A stretch of 12,972 bases of DNA from Bacillota bacterium (lineage in GTDB: Bacteria > Bacillota > Clostridia > Acetivibrionales > DSM-1351). The stretch covers positions 1 to 12,972 of the forward strand of contig JAEZOA010000117.1 in the NCBI GenBank assembly GCA_023441625.1. Reading direction: 5' to 3'. Shown here piece by piece: positions 1 through 6,066 of the stretch. Within the stretch, counting starts at the first letter, position 1. Each line of letters starts with the position of its first letter. The translations under genes were made by a program, and so were the position numbers. The notes beneath the pieces are model-generated. The model was not told the DNA's origin, did not search any database, and saw only the letters and a list, made by a program, of their open reading frames with translations.

Positions 1-13
1 TTAATTTTGACAT
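1..13 (-). CDS. 5' end of a leftward gene cut by the window edge
   Basis: On the minus strand an ATG at 13 is preceded by the Shine-Dalgarno sequence AAAGGAG (26 to 20) with a 6-base spacer, and the frame runs off the window after M-S-K-L. The ribosome binding site is as good as those of the secure genes here, which is the only reason to call it. The product cannot be recognised from four codons. The upstream region (about 30-160, minus direction) has no clear promoter, only weak candidates. Confidence 0.45.
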
Positions 14-162
14 AGAAAACTCCTTTCAAATGCAGGCAAGGTACCAACTTAATTCTACAGGAATTTGATGCAAGACTAAAATCTATTTTGTTATATTAAA
101 AGTGGAATTTACTTTTTCATTCAAGGATAAGGTCAAATGCTAAAAATATAATGGTAAATGTA

Positions 163-192
163 TTGACACACTCAATGCAACTGTGCTAAAAT
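163..192 (+). promoter_or_regulatory. Sigma-A type promoter of tRNA-Gln
   Basis: A perfect -35 box TTGACA (163-168) and the -10 box TAAAAT (187-192) are separated by 18 bases, and TG one base before the -10 makes it an extended -10. Transcription should start near 199, giving a leader of about a dozen bases before the tRNA at 211. Confidence 0.75.
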
Positions 193-210
193 ACTTTTTG
201 TTGAAGACAT

Positions 211-284
211 TGCGGGTTTGTGTAATGGTAGCACGACTGACTCTGGCTCAGTTCGTCAGGGTTCAAATCCTTGACCCGCAGCCA
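211..284 (+). tRNA. tRNA-Gln, anticodon CUG
   Basis: A complete cloverleaf can be drawn by hand. The acceptor stem TGCGGGT (211-217) pairs with ACCCGCA (274-280); the D stem is GTG/CAC (220-222, 232-234). The anticodon stem ACTGA/TCAGT (236-240, 248-252) encloses the loop CTCTGGC, which places CTG at positions 34-36. The T arm is CAGGG-TTCAAAT-CCTTG (257-273). The first base pair is U1-A72, a typical glutamine tRNA identity feature, and G281 is the discriminator. CCA is encoded (282-284). Anticodon CUG reads CAG, so this is probably the minor glutamine isoacceptor beside a UUG tRNA elsewhere in the genome. It stands alone as a single-gene transcription unit. Confidence 0.95.
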
Positions 285-324
285 AAAGTATTTCAATTTT
301 AATTAATTGAAATACTTTTTTTAT
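285..324 (+). terminator. Rho-independent terminator of tRNA-Gln
   Basis: A 14-bp AT-rich inverted repeat (285-298 with 305-318, loop TTAATT) begins directly after the encoded CCA and ends in a run of T. Because it abuts the mature 3' end, processing must remove a trailer that is entirely hairpin. Confidence 0.8.
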
Positions 325-384
325 ATGAAATTACTATTTAAAAATATTAGACGTTTCTGCTTTTTAAAAAACAACTGTTAATAT

Positions 385-414
385 AAAAAGCAGAAGTCGA
401 AACTTCTGCTTTTT
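385..414. terminator. Strong bidirectional terminator-like hairpin
   Basis: AAAAAGCAGAAGT (385-397), loop CGAA (398-401) and ACTTCTGCTTTTT (402-414) form a perfect 13-bp inverted repeat. A GC-containing core is followed by a T run on the plus strand, and the mirror image gives the same on the minus strand. No gene obviously needs it: tRNA-Gln has its own terminator about 60 bases earlier. It may insulate the glycosyltransferase or be part of a leader (see findings). Confidence 0.7.
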
Positions 415-534
415 ACATAATCGTCTTTGTTAAATCGTCCGGGTAAAACAAAAGAGATCTTTTTATAATAGTAGTATAATTATAGAATCAAAAAGTAATA
501 GTGTCAATAACTATTAGCATTGAAGTGAAATTAT

Positions 535-558
535 TTGTAAAATTTGTAAAATTTACAA
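535..558. repeat. Tandem and inverted TTGTAAA repeat, operator-like
   Basis: TTGTAAAAT occurs twice in tandem (535-543, 544-552). The second copy also forms a perfect 7-bp inverted repeat with one central base, TTGTAAA-A-TTTACAA (544-558). It lies about 120 bases upstream of the glycosyltransferase start. The size and symmetry suit a dimeric regulator, but the AT-richness makes chance plausible. Confidence 0.35.
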
Positions 559-676
559 TAGAATGTGATTAAAAATGTTTTTTTGAAATTGGTAATTTAT
601 TATGATAAACTTATATGAGCAATTTGAATATTATGTATAAAATACAGATATCTTCATTAAAATGAGGAAATAGGTT

Positions 677-1858
677 ATGAAAATATTGATGCTGTCTTGG
701 GAATACCCTCCGAGGATAATTGGTGGAATATCTCGAGTGGTTTATGATGTAGCCCAAAATTTAGGTGGGCAAGGTAATGAGGTTCACGTATTAACATGTT
801 GGGAACCTTATACAGAGGATTATGAAATTGATAATAATGTAATAGTCCATCGAGTACATGTTTATAATAATCCTTCAAATAATTTTGTTGAATGGATAAT
901 GCAACTCAATTTTTCTATGCTTGAATATGCTATTAAGCTAATGCAGAATAATATGTTTGATATAATTCATGCTCATGATTGGTTGGTTGCGTATGCTTCT
1001 AGAGTAATGAGGAAATCTTATAATATTCCACTTATTACAACAATTCATGCTACTGAATATGGGCGAAATAATGGCATACGCAGTGATATGCAGAGAACGA
1101 TAAATAATATTGAGAAATGGTTAGTTAATGAATCTGATCGTCTGATTGTAAATAGTAATTACATGAAGGAAGAGTTAGTTTCAATATTTAATACTAAAAA
1201 TGAAAAAATTAGTATTATCAGCAATGGTGTAGATTTAAGTAAGTTTGATAATGTTTATGTTAATACTGATTTTAGAAATAATTATGCTGCAAAAAATGAA
1301 AAAATTGTGTTTTATGTGGGAAGACTTGTTAATGAAAAGGGTGTTCATGTATTGTTAGATGCTATACCTAAAATACTAAGCGCCTATAATGATGTAAAGT
1401 TTGTAATTGCGGGCAAAGGACCGTGTTTAAATAATCTTATTGAATTAAGCCATAAGTTAAATATTAAAGAGAAAGTTTACTTTACTGGCTTTGTGAGTGA
1501 GGAGGTTTTATTAAAATTATATAAATGTTCGGATATGGCAGTCTTTCCAAGTACATATGAACCTTTTGGTATTGTTGCACTTGAGGGAATGGTTGCAGGC
1601 ATTCCTGTAGTGGTATCTGATACCGGAGGACTCAAAGAAATTGTAAATCACGAAGAGGATGGAATGAAATTCTATAGTGGAAATTCAAATTCTTTAGCTG
1701 ATTGCATAATAGAATTATTAAAGGACGAAACATTATCCGAAAGAATAAGTAAGGTAGCATTGCAGAAAGTACATAAGCTTTATAATTGGAATAATATATC
1801 TGAAAGGATTTTAGAAGAATATAAATATGTTATTTCTCAATTTACAGCTCGGAAATAA
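677..1858 (+). CDS. GT4-family glycosyltransferase (glycogen synthase-like)
   Basis: This 393-residue protein has the GT-B layout of a retaining glycosyltransferase that uses a nucleotide sugar. The N-terminal domain opens with the donor-loop motif WEYPPRIIGGISR (residues 8-20), followed by HAHDW (98-102), HATE (124-127) and SNGVD (182-186). The C-terminal domain has GRLVNEKG (215-222), AGKGP (245-249) and EPFGIVALE, with the paired glutamates E295 and E303 of the GT4 E-x7-E motif. There is no signal peptide or membrane segment, so it should be cytoplasmic. The start is set by GAGG at 664-667, 9 bases before the ATG. The glycogen synthase-like N-terminus is seen in many bacterial and archaeal GT4 enzymes whose acceptors are unknown, so glycogen or maltose-1-phosphate synthesis, surface polysaccharide and glycolipid are all possible. 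RNase J follows 82 bases downstream on the same strand, with no terminator between them. Confidence 0.88.
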   Translation: MKILMLSWEYPPRIIGGISRVVYDVAQNLGGQGNEVHVLTCWEPYTEDYEIDNNVIVHRVHVYNNPSNNFVEWIMQLNFSMLEYAIKLMQNNMFDIIHAHDWLVAYASRVMRKSYNIPLITTIHATEYGRNNGIRSDMQRTINNIEKWLVNESDRLIVNSNYMKEELVSIFNTKNEKISIISNGVDLSKFDNVYVNTDFRNNYAAKNEKIVFYVGRLVNEKGVHVLLDAIPKILSAYNDVKFVIAGKGPCLNNLIELSHKLNIKEKVYFTGFVSEEVLLKLYKCSDMAVFPSTYEPFGIVALEGMVAGIPVVVSDTGGLKEIVNHEEDGMKFYSGNSNSLADCIIELLKDETLSERISKVALQKVHKLYNWNNISERILEEYKYVISQFTARK

Positions 1859-1940
1859 TTAAATAATAAAAAAATTAAGATGTTATTTAGTTGCTTCTTT
1901 TTAAGTAGTTATTTTAATAGATAAAATTGGAGGTTTAATT

Positions 1941-3608
1941 GTGTCAAAAAGCAAAAAGAAACTAAAAGTCATACCACTGGGTGGTTTGCAGGAAATTGGT
2001 AAGAATATTACTGCCTTTGAATACGGTGATGATATTATTGTAGTTGATTGTGGACTTTCATTTCCTGAGGATGAAATGTTAGGTATAGATTTAGTTATTC
2101 CAGATGTTAGTTATTTAGTAAAGAATAAAGAAAAAGTAAAAGGAATAGTGCTTACTCATGGACATGAGGATCACATTGGCGCATTACCATATGTTTTAAG
2201 GGAATTGAATGTTCCTATATATGGAACAAGACTAACCATTGGCTTACTTAAATGTAAGCTTGAGGAGCATGGGCTCTTGGATACTACCGAATTACAGACT
2301 ATTGAGGCAGGGCAAACAATTGCACTTGGTGCCTTTAAGGTTGAATTTATACATGCAAACCATAGTATTGCTGATGCGGTGTCATTGGCGATATTTACAC
2401 CTATAGGAACAATTGTCCATACTGGTGATTTTAAGATAGATTATACCCCAATAGAGGGAGAACCAATGGATTTGGCTAGATTTGCTGAGCTTGGAAAAAA
2501 AGGTGTTTTGTTGCTAATGTGTGATAGTACAAATATTGAAAATGAAGGTTATACAATGTCTGAACGTACAGTTGGAGATACCTTTAATGAAATATTTGCA
2601 GACTGCAAGAGTAGGATTTTAGTTGCAACCTTTGCTTCCAATGTTCACAGAGTACAGCAAATAATTAATTCGGCAGTAAAATTCGGAAGAAAAGTAACTA
2701 TAATCGGAAGAAGCATGTTAAACGTGGTAAATGTTGCGATGGAATTAGGATATCTGTCTGTTCCAGAGGGCTTATTAGTAGATATGGATAATATGGACAA
2801 GATACCACAAGATAAGCTTGTAATAATTACAACAGGCAGTCAGGGTGAAGCAATGTCTGCATTAACAAGGATTACTTTTGGGGAGCATAAAAAGGTGGAG
2901 ATTATTCCTGGTGATCTTGTAGTAATTTCAGCTTCACCTATACCCGGAAATGAAAAGCTTATATCAAGAGTAGTTAATGAATTGTTTAAAAAAGGTGCGA
3001 AGGTTATATATGAGGCTTTGGCTGATATACATGTATCAGGTCATGCTTGCCAAGAGGAAATAAAGCTAATTCATAACCTTGTAAAACCGAAATTTTTCTT
3101 GCCTGTACATGGGGAGCATAGACATCTTAGACAGCATTCTGATTTAGCTAAGAAATTGGGAACTCCTAGTGAGAATATATTTATTTTAGAAAATGGTAGA
3201 GTGCTTGAACTTACAAATGATTCTGCAAAAATAAACGGGACTGTAACATCTGGAAGAGTACTTGTAGATGGTCTAGGTGTTGGGGATGTTGGAAATGTAG
3301 TTCTTCGTGATAGAAAGCATTTATCACAGGATGGCTTGATTGTAGTGGTTATAACTATAGAAGGGGATACTGGCAATGTAGTAGCAGGCCCTGATATTAT
3401 ATCAAGAGGCTTCGTATATGTTCGAGAATCTGAGGATCTCATGGATCAGCTAAGAGATATTGCCAAACAAGCAGTTAACAAAAGTAGTGGTAAAAGCCGA
3501 AGTGATTGGTCAATTAGGAAATCAGCAATTCGTGAAGCACTCAAGGAGCGTATTTACGAAAAGACAAAACGTAAACCAATGATTTTGCCAATAATCATGG
3601 AGATTTAG
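1941..3608 (+). CDS. rnj: Ribonuclease J
   Basis: RNase J is a metallo-beta-lactamase/beta-CASP nuclease with 5'-3' exonuclease and endonuclease activity, central to mRNA decay and rRNA maturation in Firmicutes. The protein has 555 residues, the same as B. subtilis RNase J1. Zinc-binding motifs are visible: HGHEDH (73-78), H138 and H141 in HANH, D163 in TGDF, and H390 in PVHGEHRHL. The beta-CASP part includes HVSGHA (364-369), which binds the RNA phosphate. A C-terminal domain follows from about residue 450. The start is GTG at 1941, fixed by TTGGAGG at 1927-1933 with a 7-base spacer. A weak promoter may lie at 1891-1919 (TTGCTT, 17 bases, TTAATA); otherwise the gene is read through from the glycosyltransferase. 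The stop TAG overlaps the stop of the convergent tmcAL by 4 bases. Confidence 0.97.
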   Translation: MSKSKKKLKVIPLGGLQEIGKNITAFEYGDDIIVVDCGLSFPEDEMLGIDLVIPDVSYLVKNKEKVKGIVLTHGHEDHIGALPYVLRELNVPIYGTRLTIGLLKCKLEEHGLLDTTELQTIEAGQTIALGAFKVEFIHANHSIADAVSLAIFTPIGTIVHTGDFKIDYTPIEGEPMDLARFAELGKKGVLLLMCDSTNIENEGYTMSERTVGDTFNEIFADCKSRILVATFASNVHRVQQIINSAVKFGRKVTIIGRSMLNVVNVAMELGYLSVPEGLLVDMDNMDKIPQDKLVIITTGSQGEAMSALTRITFGEHKKVEIIPGDLVVISASPIPGNEKLISRVVNELFKKGAKVIYEALADIHVSGHACQEEIKLIHNLVKPKFFLPVHGEHRHLRQHSDLAKKLGTPSENIFILENGRVLELTNDSAKINGTVTSGRVLVDGLGVGDVGNVVLRDRKHLSQDGLIVVVITIEGDTGNVVAGPDIISRGFVYVRESEDLMDQLRDIAKQAVNKSSGKSRSDWSIRKSAIREALKERIYEKTKRKPMILPIIMEI

Positions 3609-4912
3609 TCTTTATTGATAATAATATTTTGAGTAAACTCTTGCCCGGCCTTTTTAAAGGTCGGGTTTTTATATCCTAAAACATACATATCAGTAGAATG
3701 AGCTTCTATTTCAAGCATTCTAGTTAATAGCTTGTTACAGGAATTCTTATAGTCTGCTGTCTTTGTGATAATTGGCAGGGAAGAGCTCTTTTTCATTTTT
3801 GATAATAGTTCACGACCAACCTTATTAAAACCCAATATTCTAGAATATTGAGGGCCACCATATTGGCTAAATAAATCCATATCAGCCTTTGTAAATCCAG
3901 CTAGCAAAGAAAAAAGAATTCTTTGCAAACGAGTTTGAGTATACCTTTTAGTACATATATTTGATAATAGCTCATCAAGATTGCCTGAAAGCTCACCAGC
4001 TTTTTTAATTCTGTATTCAAGTCCTTCTGATACACCTGGTACTTCACGTAGTTTTTCTATACTGGTTTGGCGTATAAATGCAAGAAGGATATTTTCAAGT
4101 TGATAGATACTATTTGGACCTCTTCCTGACTTGAATTCTCTTTCAATAATTATTTTTGAGGATGGGGGTATTGTCTGTGCTATATTAACTGGTAATTGCC
4201 CCTGGTCAATATCTGAAAATAATAAATTCTTATCCTCAACAAAAATGTTTTTTATGCTTTTTCTGATTGCAGTAGCACTTGAAATATCACCAGTTAACGC
4301 AGTTGAGTTATAGTTGTTTACAATCCTTTTAATAGTAAATGGTTTTATAGAGCTTTTAAGTTTTATAATAGCCTTCAGGTACTCAATTCCTAAAATATTA
4401 TTTGAAGTCTCTAAAAAATTTGATATATTCGCATCAAAATTTTCTAATGGATGGTTTTCGAAATACTTTTGAAGTGCATTTTGTCTGCAATTAGGAAAAG
4501 ATAGACCAGAGGATAAATGTTTTTTAAGTTCGTCCTTATATTCTTGTGGTTCATTAACTAAAACATCTGAAATAATTCTCAGTGCATCAATATCAGCGTT
4601 CTCACTGCCAAAGGAGATGCAGTCAACTATTCCAATGCTATCAAGTATTTTTATAGCACCAAAACCAAAGGCTTCTGCACTAGACATTGCATAGGGAAGA
4701 GGTAATTCAATCACTAAGTCAACACCGCTATTAAGAGCAATCTCAGTCCGGGCAAATTTATTTATTAGAGCTGGCTCACCCCTCTGAATGAAGTTGCCAC
4801 TCATAACACAGACAACAGCCTCACAACCAGTGAGAGCTTTTGACTGCTCAATATGATATGCATGCCCGTTGTGAAAGGGGTTGTATTCTGTAACAATGCC
4901 AAGTACCTTCAT
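3605..4912 (-). CDS. tmcAL: tRNA(Met) cytidine acetate ligase (YlbM family)
   Basis: TmcAL uses ATP and acetate to make N4-acetylcytidine at the wobble position of elongator tRNA-Met. The protein has 435 residues from the chosen start, close to the 415 of B. subtilis YlbM. The N-terminus VTEYNPFHNGH carries the nucleotidyltransferase HxGH motif at H14-H17. The conserved MSGNFIQRGEPA stretch (38-49) and FGSE (101-104) follow. The frame is open back to a TTG at 4951, with in-frame ATGs at 4933, 4924 and 4912 and a TGA just upstream of the TTG. ATG 4912 is preferred because family proteins begin M-K-x-x-G immediately before this motif. No good Shine-Dalgarno lies directly before any of these starts; the nearest strong one is beyond a hairpin (see the 4913-5002 entry). 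It converges with rnj, and the last codons contain the rnj terminator. Confidence 0.95.
   Translation of the reverse strand: MKVLGIVTEYNPFHNGHAYHIEQSKALTGCEAVVCVMSGNFIQRGEPALINKFARTEIALNSGVDLVIELPLPYAMSSAEAFGFGAIKILDSIGIVDCISFGSENADIDALRIISDVLVNEPQEYKDELKKHLSSGLSFPNCRQNALQKYFENHPLENFDANISNFLETSNNILGIEYLKAIIKLKSSIKPFTIKRIVNNYNSTALTGDISSATAIRKSIKNIFVEDKNLLFSDIDQGQLPVNIAQTIPPSSKIIIEREFKSGRGPNSIYQLENILLAFIRQTSIEKLREVPGVSEGLEYRIKKAGELSGNLDELLSNICTKRYTQTRLQRILFSLLAGFTKADMDLFSQYGGPQYSRILGFNKVGRELLSKMKKSSSLPIITKTADYKNSCNKLLTRMLEIEAHSTDMYVLGYKNPTFKKAGQEFTQNIIINKD
3644..3670 (+). terminator. Rho-independent terminator of rnj, inside tmcAL
   Basis: CCCGGCCTTT (3644-3653) pairs with AAAGGTCGGG (3656-3665) over 10 bp, including one G-T pair, and is followed by TTTTT (3666-3670). 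It lies 36 bases past the rnj stop. On the opposite strand the same bases encode C-terminal residues of TmcAL, where the hairpin is not followed by a T run, so termination should be one-directional. Confidence 0.88.
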
Positions 4913-5002
4913 AATTATGCCCATGCCCAGCATTTCGCACAAGAAAACCAAAGGAAATGTTCATTTTCCTTGACAGAAATGGCATGGGCTCGGTACCTCC
5001 TC
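4913..5002 (-). promoter_or_regulatory. Structured leader of tmcAL: SD, long hairpin, start codon
   Basis: In the minus-strand RNA a strong Shine-Dalgarno GAGGAGG (5002 to 4996) is followed by six bases. A perfect 9-bp stem comes next, GCCCATGCC (4989-4981) with GGCATGGGC (4927-4919), continued by a 5-bp stem (4980-4976 with 4936-4932) after an asymmetric bulge. An AAGGAAA/TTTCCTT hairpin sits inside (about 4951-4971). Six bases after the outer stem comes the tmcAL ATG (4912). Folded, the Shine-Dalgarno is about 12 bases plus a helix junction from the ATG; unfolded, it is 83 bases away. The same Shine-Dalgarno also suits an out-of-frame ATG at 4985 that opens a 45-codon ORF overlapping tmcAL. 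Confidence 0.6.
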
Positions 5003-5074
5003 AATTATTTTATATAATTTCTTTTAACCTTGCCTCCATGAGCTGATAGTATAACAAATTGAAAACCTATGGAT

Positions 5075-5104
5075 ATTATAACAATTTTGAAGTTTATATA
5101 TCAA
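5075..5104 (-). promoter_or_regulatory. Promoter of tmcAL
   Basis: On the minus strand TTGATA (5104-5099) and TATAAT (5080-5075) are 18 bases apart, with TG one base before the -10. The start of transcription would be near 5068, leaving a leader of about 155 bases before ATG 4912. A second -10-like box, TATACT (5053-5048), lacks a -35. Confidence 0.6.
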
Positions 5105-5123
5105 TGCTTTATAATTCTTGTTT

Positions 5124-5546
5124 TTAGTCCTCTGCTGAAATAGGAGGTCCTCCTGGATTTATTATATACCCATAGTAACTTCCAGACTTCTGTTTTTCTA
5201 CTGTTACAAAGCTAAATGAATTTATATCGTAAGAATCTGATTCTTTAACCTTTGCCCTATACCTTACTTCCCAAGTATCTTTACCTATTTCCTTTACTTC
5301 AAAAATGTTAATATAAACTTTTTTAAAATGTTGCACTTTTTTATTATAAGAGTCATCGATTGCTTGTTTTGATGCATCAATTATTGCAGAATCAATTTCT
5401 GTAACGGAATCTTCAAGAGTATAGCTTGTGTATACAATTTTACTTTTAGAAACTTCTTTTTCTGAGTTACTACATGATGAGATTAACATCGTAATAAGAC
5501 TTATGGTACAAATTATATAGATAACCTTATAAATTTTTTTAAACAT
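5124..5546 (-). CDS. Small predicted lipoprotein of unknown function
   Basis: This is a 140-residue protein with a type II signal peptide: a basic start (MFKKIYK), a hydrophobic stretch to about residue 22, and the lipobox I-S-S-C with C25 as the lipidated cysteine. The mature part should therefore be anchored on the outside of the cytoplasmic membrane. It is small and mixed-charge, ends in PGGPPISAED, and shows no domain I recognise; the beta-strand-rich middle (INIFEVKEIGKDTWEVRYRA) resembles small NTF2-like or secreted-stress lipoproteins only vaguely. The start is ATG 5546, with GGAGG 5 bases upstream; a TTG at 5558 would overlap that site and is rejected. It has its own promoter and lies upstream of tmcAL on the same strand, but tmcAL has a separate promoter, so the two need not be linked in function. 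Confidence 0.82.
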   Translation of the reverse strand: MFKKIYKVIYIICTISLITMLISSCSNSEKEVSKSKIVYTSYTLEDSVTEIDSAIIDASKQAIDDSYNKKVQHFKKVYINIFEVKEIGKDTWEVRYRAKVKESDSYDINSFSFVTVEKQKSGSYYGYIINPGGPPISAED

Positions 5547-5572
5547 AATAACCTCCAAATAGTTTTGTATTA

Positions 5573-5601
5573 AGTATACATCCGGCAGTGTTTGATTTCA
5601 A
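5573..5601 (-). promoter_or_regulatory. Promoter of the lipoprotein gene
   Basis: TTGAAA (5601-5596) and TATACT (5578-5573) on the minus strand are separated by exactly 17 bases, with TG directly before the -10. It lies about 25 bases upstream of the lipoprotein start, so the leader is short. Confidence 0.68.
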
Positions 5602-5643
5602 TTTTTAACTATAATAACATTTTATATAAAATCTTGTATTTCA

Positions 5644-5673
5644 TTGACAAACATATTAAAGAAATGTTAAATT
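5644..5673 (+). promoter_or_regulatory. Promoter for the rightward GNAT/QueG-like cluster
   Basis: A perfect TTGACA (5644-5649) is followed after 18 bases by TAAATT (5668-5673), with TG at an extended -10 position. It is divergent from the lipoprotein promoter and about 90 bases upstream of the truncated GNAT ORF. The -10 is only moderate. Confidence 0.5.
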
Positions 5674-5761
5674 ATACCTTAATACTATGTGATAGTAGCT
5701 AATTTGTACTTTTTTGAGATATTTAATATATAAGTCTAATTATTTCTACAAGGAGGAAAAC

Positions 5762-5956
5762 ATGTTTGAAACTAATCCTCAATACATGGGAAGGGGATTA
5801 GGGACTATTGTAGCTTCCAAAATGGTTCGGTATGCATTAGACAATGGATATGAACCTGACTGGGGGTGTGACACTGAGAATTTTGGTTCAGCTTCTATTG
5901 CGAGAAAATTGGGATTTGAAGAGAGTGGATTACATTCAGTGTACAGAATTGATTGA
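5762..5956 (+). CDS. GNAT acetyltransferase C-terminal remnant
   Basis: The 64-residue product corresponds only to the last third of a GNAT N-acetyltransferase. It contains the acetyl-CoA pyrophosphate loop Y-M-G-R-G-L-G (residues 8-14), the following helix, and a second conserved block that includes PDWGCDTEN (32-40) and ARKLGFEESG (47-56). This block resembles the larger (roughly 250-residue) GNAT proteins that carry a T-H-x-x-Y-x-G-x-G motif. The strands that precede motif A are absent. Even so, the ORF begins with a perfect ribosome binding site, AAGGAGG (5750-5756), 5 bases before ATG 5762. That fits an internal deletion which fused the original start region to the C-terminal third. It probably does not catalyse acetyl transfer. 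The QueG-like gene follows about 110 bases downstream. Confidence 0.7.
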   Translation: MFETNPQYMGRGLGTIVASKMVRYALDNGYEPDWGCDTENFGSASIARKLGFEESGLHSVYRID

Positions 5957-6066
5957 AGTATTTAATGTAGAAAGAAACGGATTTTTTTAAAGTATATTAT
6001 CTGTCTTAGGTAGTTTAATAAGTAAGTTTGAGTTTTACTATTTTAGTATCAAGTGAGGGTATACAT

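Larger units (their letters stand above)
321..676. other. Intergenic region between tRNA-Gln and the glycosyltransferase
   Basis: No coding potential was found on either strand. The stretch holds a strong hairpin with T runs on both sides (385-414), an earlier partial copy of its arm (354-365), an operator-like repeat (535-558), and several AT-rich -10-like boxes (TATAAT near 464 and 474, TATAAA at 636-641) without a convincing -35 partner. The glycosyltransferase promoter is presumably among these, but it could not be fixed. Confidence 0.5.

Noticed and set aside
189..293. Complementarity between AAATACTTTT (189-198) and AAAAGTATTT (284-293) flanking tRNA-Gln
   Set aside because: The left segment overlaps the -10 box and lies upstream of the expected transcript start, so it would mostly not be in the RNA. 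Probably AT-rich chance.
3071..3442. 123-codon minus-strand ORF inside rnj
   Set aside because: It lies entirely antisense to a conserved part of RNase J, is rich in Ser, Thr and Pro as expected from a reversed coding frame, and has no ribosome binding site of note.
4913..4951. TTG at 4951 as start of tmcAL, adding 13 residues
   Set aside because: The added residues (MVFLCEMLGMGII) are not typical of the family, whose members start right before the nucleotidyltransferase motif, and there is no ribosome binding site near the TTG.
5619..5632. 14-bp perfect palindrome ATTTTATATAAAAT
   Set aside because: Composed only of A and T in a region of this composition; no T run or gene boundary supports a terminator or operator call.
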